Shown here one piece after another: positions 31,429 through 41,396 of a stretch of 46,548 nucleotides of DNA. The first letter of the stretch is position 1, and every line of letters begins with the position of its first letter. The notes under the pieces are model-generated. The model had not been told where the DNA came from, searched no databases, and saw only the letters and a program-made list of their open reading frames with translations. Source of the stretch: Exophiala sp. HKRS030 (Eukaryota; Ascomycota; Eurotiomycetes; Chaetothyriales; Herpotrichiellaceae); NCBI GenBank assembly GCA_023897205.1, contig JAHWDD010000032.1:7698-54245 (forward strand), read 5' to 3'. Made by a program: the position numbers and the translations under genes.

Positions 31429-33098
31429 ATGTCAGGCCATCGGCTGCTGGATTTGGCTGTCAAGTAAACCTTTCCCGATGGCCCTCAATTTTCTGGGTTC
31501 ATGAAACCCTGTAGATTTGAGGGCGAGGTCTCGAATCTGGAAGTAAATGGACAAATACCTACTAGTATCGATGGGGCCTTTTTCGGAGTGATGCATGATC
31601 CTCAAGCACCACCTTTCATAGAGAAGGACCCTGTACGAGGAACAGTATTCCCCAAGGCGGAATCCAAGTCTGGTTGACTGTGTGTAATAGTAGTTCAATG
31701 GCGACGGCAATGCCAGTAAATTTTGCGTCCACAGAGGAAGAGTCCATTTCAAAGAGCGATTAGTTCGGACCGAGAAGTTTGTTCGCGAGAGAGAAGCCGA
31801 ACGCACATTGATGGGTACGCTTTCTGGACATTCTGACCATTTCGAGGAGCTGATCGGCTAATCTTACTATTTTCCCACAGGCGCTTATCGAAACAAATTC
31901 ACAGACGCTGTGCAATTAAAGATACGCAGCACTGCCAACACGAATGTCGTTTTCTTCAATGGCAAACTTCTTGCTTGCAAGGAGGATTCCCCTCCGTACT
32001 CCATGAACCCGGATACACTAGAGACTATCGATTTGGAGGACTTTGACGGACAGCTTCCAAGTTTTACCTTCACAGCACACCCAAAGATTGACCCTGCCAT
32101 TAAGGAACTCGTCTGCTTTGGTTACGAGGCGAAGGGAGAGGGTACACCGGATATATGTTAATACACTTCCGCCGCCGATAGCAAATTCACAGAAACAGTA
32201 TGGTTGGTTGCGCCCGTGTGTGCCATGATCCACGACTTTGCAGTGAGTGAAAAATATGTCATCTTCCCCATCATACCATAAACGTGCAATCTAGATAGGA
32301 TGGACCCCAGGGTTGCGGGGGGGGGAGGAGGGGGGAGGAATTGCCTATGGAATCCTGATATTCCTTTCTATATTGGAGTTCTTCCTCGCCGCGGCGAGAA
32401 TCAGATATTCGAGTAAGTCGGATCCCTCTACGTGTTCCCTGCGGTTTCGACGGAAGCTGAACACAGCATAGTGGTTCCGTGCGCCCAATGCATTTTCCGG
32501 ACATACCTCGAATGCTTACGAGACAAAAGATGGCAAGATTCTATTTGTTTTGCCTCTGACAAACAAAAATGTCTTCTGGTGGCCAGACGCTCAAGGAAAC
32601 GCTCCGAACCCGATGGATATCAGAGCACAATTGGTGCGGTTCGGTATCGACCCAAAATCAACGGAGCTTGATCTCACATATGACGAATTCCTTATGGATA
32701 AAGACTGCGAGTTCAGCCGCATTGACGACCGTTTTGCTATGACGCATTATCGACATGCTTTCTTCGACATTATGAATTCTGCTCACGGAACGGACTTTCC
32801 CTCCATCGGCACTGTGATGGGCGGGGGCTTTCCTCCCCCTATAACTGTGGAGTATTTCCCGGGTCCAAAACATCTGGTGCAAGAAGTCGTCCTCATTCCA
32901 AGATCTGCTAATGCTCGAGAAGGAGTTGGATGTCTGCTTTTTCTGGTCAACAACTACGAAACCATGTCAAGCGAACTGCATATTGTTGACACCACAAATT
33001 TCTCGCAGGCACAAGTAATAGTCTATTTACCGCTGCGGCTCCGACCAGGGCTGCACGGTACCTGGGTTGACAGCCAAGAAATTTTCCCTGCGGCCTAG
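31429..33098 (+). pseudogene. Carotenoid/lignostilbene cleavage oxygenase (RPE65 family), inactivated
   Basis: Non-haem iron dioxygenase that would cleave a stilbene or apocarotenoid double bond. ATG at 31429. Introns 31633-31693 and 31815-31880 join IEKDP/FNGDGN and ERTLMG/AYRNKF in phase. All four iron ligand His contexts can be found: FTAHPK, MIHDFAV, FSGHTSNAY and LHGTWVD. Damage: in-frame TAA at 31465 (codon 13) and at 32158 (PDIC*YTS) and 32278 (IIP*TCNL, where relatives have Gln, so CAA to TAA). A G-rich expansion lies at 32317-32336, the exon junction near 32413-32470 does not hold frame, and about 15 codons appear lost near 32838 (GGGFPPP/ITVEYFPGP). Otherwise the last 180 codons are open and well conserved, so inactivation is fairly recent. 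Confidence 0.88.
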
Positions 33099-33202
33099 CT
33101 ATAGACATACCTCACAAGCTAGACTGAATTTTGAGCCTTCGTTAGACTGGAGGAACTTGAAGGAGCGCAATGAAAAATATATAAGATTCAGGATTGTCCT
33201 GT

Positions 33203-33583
33203 GTCTACGGTGTGGACGCTGATAGTTTCCGACCTGAACTGTGGCTTGAGGCCAGTGAGGCGACGTTGAAGCTGATGGATCGGAATTGGCTTGCGGTAAG
33301 TTATTGGACACCATGTTATGGGCGAGGGATTTGGCGACAGGTAGATGATACTGACAATTTGTTGCTTTAGTTCGGAGCGGGTGCAAGGACATGTCTGGGA
33401 AAGAATATCTCGTTGATGGAAATATCTAAGCTCGTCCCTCAGCTTTTGCGACGATATCATGTTCAGCTTACCGATCCTGATGCGGAGTGGACATTGCATG
33501 ATTACTGGTTTGTAAAGCAAGAGGGCCTGAGGTGTGTTTTGACGAGACGAAGAAGAACAGACAGAGGAAAGACGATACTGTAA
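33203..33583 (+). pseudogene. Cytochrome P450, C-terminal fragment with haem site
   Basis: Begins abruptly at VYGVDADSFRPELWLEASEA, continues to MDRNWLA, and after a 75-nt intron (33296-33370) reads FGAGARTCLGKNISLMEISK with the haem-ligand Cys, then LVPQLLRRYHVQLTDPDAEW and a normal stop at 33581-33583. About 100 codons of a roughly 500-codon gene remain. There is no trace of the I-helix or ExxR upstream, where the dead oxygenase ends only about 100 bp away. The part that remains is open and correctly spliced, so the loss was a truncation rather than gradual decay. Confidence 0.88.
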
Positions 33584-33819
33584 ATATATGACCTGATGGT
33601 GTAGCTGGATTTCCGGAATCAGTCTTCCGGGAGGGAAGCTGAAGAGGCTTGTTGAAGCTCGGATCAGCGGCGAAGTGTGAGAATGTTCGCCGTCGTGATT
33701 CTGGACGGCGTTTCTTTTGTCTTGAAAATGTCCGACTCTGCGTCGTTCGAGGCTCTTACCCTGACAAATTGGCCCGGTCGTGACTCTGCTCGTTCATAGC
33801 CTCTTTATCGGGCCATGCC

Positions 33820-34866
33820 ATGTGGACTGTTGTCGCCATCGGTAAAGGCGTTTTGTCAGGGGCCCTCACCCTGATTATTGCCTTTATACTGTGGGCTTCT
33901 GTAATCTTCTCTGTCGCTTAATGTCGTACGTCGGAATGGTCTTGCAGCCTGGAATCATATATCCTGACTTTGGCATACAGAGATCGAGATCGTCACTCTT
34001 CTCCCTCTCGACGGTTCTATGATTCGTCTAGATAGACGTCTCGCTATCGGTCTCATGTTTTACACCTTTGTCACCATGCTAGGAGGAAACCCGATTCAAG
34101 ACCGTTTCGGCTTCCGGTAGTGGAAAGACCCAGGCGTGTGGGCGGGAGACAGCTCATTCGGGCTCTTGGAGTCGTTCATCAACGCCATCAACGTCGCTGG
34201 CTTTTGTATGGGAGGGCCTCATCACAAGTATCATCTCCGCCGGCAAATCCTTCACTTTCAACGCTTCGCGAAGCCTGCACTCTCTGGCGCTGGAGGACCA
34301 TGCACCTAAGTTGCTGCGCCGACTGAACCGAAAGGGTGTTTCATACCTCGCCCTCATTGTGGTCATGCTTTTGGCATGTCTCGCCTACTTGGCTTTAGGC
34401 TTTGATAGCCCCAAGTGCTTAACTGGATACTGAACTTCAGAACCGCCACCACCATCCTCAATTGGTGGATTATGTCCATCACATGGATCCGCTTCAATTC
34501 TGCGATGAAGGCACAAGGCCTTGATCGCAAGACTTTCCTTCCGAGCGCGTCAAAATACCAGCCGTACGCCGGCTGGTGAGCCTGCGGCTGGTCGTTCCTT
34601 TTCATCTGGCTCCAGAGCTATGCGGTCTTTCTCAAAGGCAAATGGGATGTCTCGACTTTTATTTTCAACTACTGCAGCATTGCCCTTGCCGATGTCATTT
34701 TCGTCGGCTGGAAAGTCATTAAGCGCTCGCCCTTCTATCGTAGCAAGGATGTCGATCTCTATTCCGGCCTCCAGTTCTTCGACGCGCTAACGGAGCACTA
34801 CCGATATGTGCGTGAGTCCGCACCGGTAAGGCTCAAAGACGAGATCTTGGCTAAGATGTTTGAATG
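33820..34866 (+). pseudogene. Amino-acid permease (AAT/YAT family) relic
   Basis: Separate segments of one permease can be read in order: VAIGKGVLSGALTLIIAF, EIVTLLPLDGSMIRL, MFYTFVTMLG, DRFGFR*WKDPGVWA, ESFINAINVAGFCM, and after a frame change ILNWRT-like sequence, WWIMSITWIRFNSAMKAQGL, FLPSASKYQPYAGW*ACGWS, FIWLQSYAVFLKGKWDVSTF, VGWKVIKRSPFYRSKDVDL. In-frame stops replace Tyr in FRYWKDPG and follow Trp in PYAGW, a TAA follows VIFSVA, and large parts of the helix 2-9 region are deleted. The C-terminal half is best kept. Confidence 0.8.
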
Positions 34867-35154
34867 AACGTGTGCTGGATCTGAGTCTCACCCCGATTCA
34901 GTCCGATATTTCTATCAGCCACATTCTTGACCATCACCTGAATGTGATCGAGAGACCGGAGTAATTGAGTAGCTGCATCTTAGCATGAACAGGTAAGTCC
35001 AGCTCACCGGCCGGGCTGCTCGACAGGTACTGGTCGGTATGGTTTTGGTGTCATGGACTTGATGCGGTGGTAGGACTCTAAATAAAGACTGCCGGGCAGT
35101 GACACCTGTCCAGATCGCTCAATTTTAGCAAGGCTGACGATATCATATATTGCC

Positions 35155-35595
35155 GACCTTCACTTGTGGCGGAATTTTGTATGCCCACATCTACCTGGGC
35201 ACCACTGACGGCGCTGTCTTCGAGGATTTTCTCCTCCAGCAGTGTCGCAGAGGCCTGAACAACACTCGGTACTTATAATGGACAATGCGGCATTTCACCG
35301 CGGGCCGCGAGTTCAAAAGATATGTGACGAAGCAAGTGTGAAGTTACTTTATTATTCCCTATATTCACCAGACTTGAATCCGGTTGAAGATTGGTTCGCA
35401 CAGCTGAAAGCATGTTATCAAGAAGGATTTCTCCATATGCGGTACGGATTGTTCAAACTGGAATTTATTCATCGCGAGCCAAAAAGAGCTGATCGACTTA
35501 ACACCGCTACAACTCATGGCATTCAAAGCGCATGTGTGCCAGATTCACCGTGCACCAGCGTTGAAACTCCTTTACTCACTGCTGCTATCAATTGA
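35155..35595 (+). pseudogene. Tc1/mariner-type transposase, C-terminal relic
   Basis: AHIYLGTTDGAVFEDFLLQQ is read in one frame and RPEQHSVLIMDNAAFHRG, VKLLYYSLYSPDLNPVEDWF in another, with a frameshift near 35240. The DNAAFH and SPDLNPVEDWFAQLK blocks carry the second and third acidic residues (D and E/D) of the DDE/D nuclease. The N-terminal HTH and first Asp are missing, so the copy is inactive. It borders the RING gene, whose stop codon overlaps the relic by about 24 bp on the other strand. Confidence 0.85.
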
Positions 35596-36268
35596 GAGGA
35601 CCTCTGTTGATCTGTCGTCATCTCCAGGCGCAGTAGGTGGTGCGCTCTCCGGCTCGAGGTAGATTTTCCGAATGCCACCTTCTTTGATGATCTGCCTACA
35701 TGTAGGGCAGGTTTTATCGCGTCCATGGGGAGCGTCGTCATCCCTTGGTTGCCACTGATCTAAGCAATCTTCGCAAAACCCGTGGCCACACTTGGTCACA
35801 ACATTTTTGAAGCTGTCAAAGCAAACATCACATCGCAGATGGCTGACCCGTTCCAACTTTCCCTTTTAGCTTCCAGATCATTGCTCAGCTCTTTAAAGCG
35901 GAGGCGCAGCAATCTATCGCCTTCTCGATACTGCTGCACGATGTTGTTCTGCCGTCGTAGCTTGTTTCGGATGGTCTCGGTATGTCGTTGGAGGGGTGAG
36001 AGCTCTTGCTGATGCTGAGTGTTGAGATCCACGATTTCGTCTTGTTTGGTGAGTAATTCGCTCTTCCACTGTCGCGCCTGTCTCACGAGAACGCCAAATT
36101 TTCCCCTGATATCCAAAGCCAAATCCAAAATTCCGCTGCTTTCCTCCGAAATGTCGAAATCAAAATCATCGACAAGTTGACTGGCTGCGAAGGACGACTG
36201 GGTTCTGGGCCCATCTTGGAGGATTGTTGTGTCAGAGTCGTGAATGAGACGGGAAGAAAAGTGTCCAT
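35572..36268 (-). CDS. Coiled-coil RING finger protein, two apparent 1-nt frameshifts
   Basis: Likely E3-type protein. From the ATG at 36268 the frame runs into an acidic N-terminal part (RLIHDSDTTILQDGPRTQSS, DDFDFDISEES), a long coiled coil (WKSELLTKQDEIVDLNTQHQ, RHTETIRNKLRRQNNIVQQY, FKELSNDLEAK) and a C3HC4 RING (CDVCFDSF, TKCGHGFCEDC, TCPTC), ending SIDSSSE at 35572. Two single-base additions are needed, one in the T-run at plus 36257-36260 right after the start and one in the A-run at plus 35874-35877, which joins EAK to KGKLERVSHLRC. With both, the protein is about 230 residues, no introns. Both sites are homopolymers, so assembly error is a serious possibility. The gene is otherwise clean and lies beside a transposase relic. 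Confidence 0.8.
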
Positions 36269-38526
36269 GATGACAGGGGAGGACGAACTTTATAATTTGA
36301 GAGATCGGTAGAGTACCAGAGCAGGCATGCTGCCTTGACCCAGCGGTCCCGTATCAGTCCAGGGGTAGACCCATGTCTCATTGTCACGAGCTCTTTCTGC
36401 GGTTGGACACCGATGAGCTTCGCCGATCCAAGTTTGGAGCAGCCATTCGCCCTTGTCACGCTCGGGAAAGTGCGTGATCGGATTACCCACCACCTTGGGT
36501 CAATCACACGCAGATGCTCTCAGCGTCCCCATGTTTGGTTGAAGGATCCAGCAGCGCATCCTTTCGATTCTGACAGTCTTTCAGAGTCGCACTCATATGA
36601 CAGTGACCCAACCTTGGCCAAGACGGAATGAGTCGTAACAATACCCGAGCGCAAAAGCCCTTCCGATAGGATGGGATAAGAGCGAATCTGAGGCAGGCGT
36701 GTAGACAGACCGGGGTCCTCAGTCACCCGCCTCCCAATATAGAAGTCGGTCAGCAGAAAGGGAATGTTCCGTGGTTGGGCTGATTCGGTGCCACTGCTCC
36801 ACGGCTGGAACCACCGTAGGTTGCTAGCTGGGATCCGTTGTTGCAGGAAGGAGTGATGCTGGTCGAGGCAGAGCCTGGGCAAAGGGACGAGAAAGATGTA
36901 ATTACGGCTATCCCCCCGCGGTCTCTCTCTGTCTGTCCTTCATGCTTACTTTCTCTCTCCATCTTACTTCAGCCGTCCAGTCAGCATCGTCCGTCATGGC
37001 CATCACTTGGACCATCCAACGCCAAATTCTCCTCGCGAATTCGCGGTGGCTTCGGTCAGGCAACTTGAAAACCAAAGCCTTACCTCTGCATCGTGTTAGC
37101 AAGTCATCTCTGTCATCGGCGCCAGTCTCGAAACCATCCCCTAGCGCAAGTTTGGTCCATCGATCCAGGCGGAGCAAGGCGCGTAGCACAGCTTCCCATG
37201 ACGAGCCCCAACCATAAGTCTCCGCGACGAGTATTTTGTGTGAAGGAGACATTGGCCCAAGTATCGACGAAGCTGGTCACGCCAGTTAATCCATGGTCAC
37301 GCCCTGGCCGCAGATTTTACCATCATCCATCGACAATTCCGCCGGCGTTCGATTAGCAAACAACAGCGTCACCCTGAGCCCTCCAATGGTCTCAAAGAAA
37401 TCCTTGTCGACGCCTTGGCAGAGTTAATCGCTGGAGACGTTTCTCAGGAGCTGCTCAGTCCCAGTGTCAGGGCGGGTACGTATTTCTTCTTCCTGCCACT
37501 GAACAGCCACTATCGAGCATAGGTTCAAAGCTTTCTGGACCCCCGAAAGTGACATAGGGGATAAAGAACGGCTTGAAGTATCTCTAGAAAACCATCAGCG
37601 TTGCTGTTGTCGACGTAGCCTTCGGTTAGCTCAGACTTTCGGAGCCAGGTGGAAGAATTATGAGCAGGATATGATGGTTGTGAATCTTGGCTGTCCACAG
37701 GCGCAACGCAGCGGCCAAATGGTTGAATGGCAGTACAATTGTCATATGAGACCATTCTGGTCCAATTGATGAATGTGACAGTCCGAAACAGTATATATTT
37801 GTAGGCGCCAGACTATAATCGGAATGGCTACCAAAGCAAACAGAACCGCTACCGGATCTCGATGTATTGTAAAATTCATCTGCTTCTTTGGGAGGGAGAT
37901 ATAGGAGATTCCCAACAGCAACCCGCTCCATTACTCTCAGATTTGTGGTCGTGTTCAGAGCTGGGCAACAGCATTGTCAAAATGCCTTTTTTCGATAATA
38001 AGGCCGAGTCTAACAGTAATACTGAAATTGACGACAAGCCTCTGAGGAGTGGCTCTCTTCGAGACTGTCAGAACTTATTGAAAATTTACAGATTGTCTCT
38101 TGAAGTGGGGATCAAGGAACGTTTGTCGAGATACTGATTAGTATCCTTCATACTGCGTGAGATGATCGTGTCTTCAGTTTTCATTCTCTGGCAAGGTGTA
38201 CCACCTTGTATTAATGAGAGCAAATCAGATAGATATTCAAACGCGTTCCCAGCCGGGATAAAACATTATTCTTTAGTCGCTGTTAATTTGACGGGTACGT
38301 TAAGTTTGCAAGTATTATTATTCTCTCATTATCGTATCTAAGGAGCCGGAAACCGGAGCTTTGTGAATTCGTTACCAAAACCTGTTGGATTATTGGATCA
38401 AATTGAGTCTGGTAAAATTTAGAGCCCCATATTGGTATTGACATCCACAGCTCGGAGCTACACACAACTTTACGAATATAGATCCTGGTGATGTGCATGT
38501 AATGATCTCTGATGATCTACAACAGT
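36269..38526. other. 2.3 kb without a recognisable gene
   Basis: Minus-strand frames at 36520-36882 and 36908-37252 have protein-like composition (for example RGKALVFKLPDRSHREFARR) but no family I know, no linking splice sites I trust and mostly non-ATG starts. The region 37380-38500 has only short frames and is AT-rich toward the VAO gene end. An unrecognised or decayed gene on the minus strand cannot be excluded. Confidence 0.4.
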
Positions 38527-40360
38527 CTAGATTCTGGTTTCCCGAGGCCTTGCCCAAATCCCAGATTTGCCCGGTGAAAGGATACCATTGGGGTCCAAAC
38601 TCTGCTTGATGACGGTAATCAAGCGATCGAGAGAACCATTACCAAAGTCAAAATGGCTCTGAACTTCGTCCATGTAATCGATGTGCGTCCGGTATTCAGA
38701 GATACCGAACTTCTCCTTTCCGTCTCGGAGAAGCTCTTCCATCAAGGTTTTCGCTCTGGCACCTTCAGCTGGTGCATACACGATGAGAACAATGCCGATC
38801 ACGTAGCGACCAAAGACGTGAAAGTCAGAAAATAGATCAAACTTCGCCTTTTCCACCGTCGATAGAGCTTTTGTGAACCATTCTTGTAATTCAGCTCCAC
38901 CAGGTGGGAAGAGAGGCGCGAAGGCGAGATGCCCGCCACCGAACCCTCGCACATTCACGAAATCTTTGGCGTCTATCCGGGGAAACCCATTGTGAGGAAT
39001 CTCGCCCTTTGGCATTTGAGAAGCATTCAGTCGGCCGCCATCTTTGCTCTCATGGCGTTGACCTTTGAAAGTAACGCCCGGGATCACACCAAGACGCTCC
39101 TGGACTGTGCTCCAATGAGCGTCAGTGACCTTAGCAGAAGCCCCGTAAATGGCAAAGTAGGCTCGCCAGTAGCCCCAGCCCTGCTCACGCTGGAGAGCCG
39201 TCATGTCTTCATTGGTCGCGTAACTACCCTGCATACCAGGATTCAATACCCGCTTCATAATGTCTTCGTCCTTTGAGGAGAAAGATTGCCGATATGGATT
39301 GGCGATGGACGTATGATTCTGGATAACCCCTTCTCTTTCGAGAGAGGAGATCCCTTTGACCAGAGCCGCGAGATCCTCTTCATTTGGCACACTGACCTCG
39401 CAATCAATGTAGCACACGGGCGCGGGTGTAACGTGTAATCCAATTTTGGTGACGATTCCTGGTTGACGCTGTCAGCTAATACATGGTCATTGACAACTTG
39501 CTTCTTACCAAGATTCGATTGAAAAAAAAGCCCGTCCACGCTGGGTCCGTAGCCACTGCATGGCGTTCATCGTGAGTGTCAAAGAACGTAGGGTAGAGAG
39601 TGAGCCAGAAATGAAGACTTACCCTTTATACAGAGGCCACATTGGGCTTCCCTTCAGCGCCCCCATACCTGTTCTAATCACCTCGCCATTGGCCAAAACC
39701 AGCTCCATACCACATTGTTGCTCTGCGTGCTCTCCTTCTGGTGTGTATCCGAATCCTCGTTCGAGAGTATTGCCCACGACGGAGCCCCAGCCAAGCGCAG
39801 GCGACGACGGCCAAAGACGATAATTCCTTTCCTGGACGTAGTGGTAGAGATCAAAAAAAGAAACTCCTGGCTCGACTATGGCGTATGCATATTCTTCGTT
39901 AACCTCGATGATCTTGTTCATCCGGTGTAGGTCAAGGATCACCGAACCCCGAACTACAGCTCCACTCGCTCCGTACCTGTGCTCAAAGGTCAGATCTGGT
40001 TTCCAGGCCGCCGCAGTCCTGCTGCATGCTCTAAAACGGAATAGCGACTTACCCAAGATTTTTCCCACGTGACAATGTCCACAATGGAATCTTGTAATGG
40101 TTGGCGATCTTGAGAACTCCTTGAATCTCCTCCACAGAGGCCGGTCTAATGGCTGCACTCGGAGTATGATCTGTAGCATCTGCCAAAGGCCACAAATCTC
40201 CGTAGCATGTCTGACCTTGTGGTCCTTCTAGGTTCCCCTTTAAGCTGTCGCGTGATACATTGTCCTCGCCGACGATTTCAATGATGGCATCCAGAGCTTT
40301 GTCGAATGTTGCCTCGTCCAAAGATGGAGGCAGCACGCGCTCGGCAAGGGGGATATCCAT
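38527..40360 (-). CDS. Vanillyl-alcohol-oxidase-like FAD oxidoreductase
   Basis: Flavoprotein of 546 residues with exons 40360-40053, 39976-39623, 39555-39509 and 39458-38527. The introns (76, 67 and 50 nt) are GT-AG and phase-consistent. Start is the ATG at 40360; the frame upstream has only GTG. FAD_binding_4 region: RPASVEEIQGVLKIANHYKI, WTLSRGKNLGYG, YAIVEPGVSFFDLYHYV, GSVVGNTLERGFGYTPEG, CGMELVLANGEVIRTGMGA, GPSVDGLFFQSNLGIVTKIG. C-terminal cap: GGGHLAFAP with the His expected to bind FAD covalently, EYRTH (the Tyr-Arg pair of the phenol site) and the family ending DPNGILSPGKSGIW. VAO enzymes oxidise 4-substituted phenols such as vanillyl alcohol or eugenol to aldehydes, releasing H2O2. 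The active-site Asp170 of VAO corresponds to Ala163 here (SPALGWGS), so activity may differ. Confidence 0.92.
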
Positions 40361-41396
40361 CACTAGCGACTGAAGAGAAGTAGATCGAGATGACACGCGT
40401 GTCTTGCGAGCACATAAAGCGGTAGATCAGCATATGTAGACAATCAAGCTCTTATTCCTTCACGTCCAAGAACACTTCTCCAGATCGTAATTAGGTTAGA
40501 ATATTGATTCGATAACCAATGACGTTCCCGTAGAGTTGCTTTACCCGTCGCCCAGAATTCAATTATTGGTTGGGGGTGTATCATGTTGTTATCCCCGAGC
40601 CGGTGCTAAGCCCACCTTCGGAGTGTCTGCCGATGAGGTCAGCACGATCCGGAGGGGCCAGGTTTCGAATTCCCTCAATTCATTTAGTTATTTGTGATGA
40701 CCAACTTGTCTTGTTCTTGTTCGCAAAAAGGCGAGCAATGAGTGTGGGGATTGTCCTTGGACTACCGACTAACGCAATCTCTCCATATTTTTTGAGCGAC
40801 AACTTGTTCTTGGGTTAGATCATCTCGTGCTTTTACTCGAGAGTGCTGCAAGAGTTAAATGGGTGCGGAAGAGAGCCTGCCTTCTCCGTCTCGTGTTGGC
40901 CATCCTACTTCCCATCGAAATGGATATACATTCAGCTTGTTTGAAAAGATTGCCATTATCTTAACCTACAGAGTTACCATCACATCTCTCCAGCGCTTCT
41001 AGTGTGGCTTTGCTAATTTCTCGCCCACTTGGCGCCAACATTCGTCCGTACAGATTGAGCCTCCGAAGGAAGAACATCTCCTTTCCCGTATTCGGCAATT
41101 CCAACCGCAAGCATAAACACCTATGGCAACATCCAGTAGCACTCTCACGGTTCTAATAACTCTCATGCCTCCACGGGCATGTTGAATACCAAGTTAGAGC
41201 CTAGAATATATGAAGGCGTAGACGACAAACTGGATCACTTGCAATGGACAAAAGCTACATATTCCGTCTGACTAGAAGCAGAGCTTCGGATATTTCATAC
41301 TCGTCTGTTTCGCTGGATGGAGATTTTCCCAATCCAAGCCAATCCATCTACCCAGGACTTGCAGCCTCTGTCAAGATTCTTGTTGCGCAACTGATA
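40361..41396. other. Intergenic region between VAO-like and TRI12-type genes
   Basis: About 1 kb with no gene recognised. It contains the promoter of the VAO-like gene on the left and the 3' flank of the exporter on the right. Open frames are short and without motifs. Confidence 0.45.

Noticed and set aside
30925..31806. Minus-strand frames proposed as a separate gene
   Set aside because: The part from 31429 is the shadow of the oxygenase relic; the rest lacks motifs and splice logic.
36520..37252. Minus-strand frames as a real gene upstream of the RING gene
   Set aside because: Protein-like composition but no recognisable family, start or joinable exons; left as uncertain.
38700..38815. 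Loss of the covalent flavin His in the VAO-like protein (GRYVIGIV where VAO has a His-His pair)
   Set aside because: That His pair is not the flavin-linked residue; the linked His aligns with GGGHLAFAP, which is intact.
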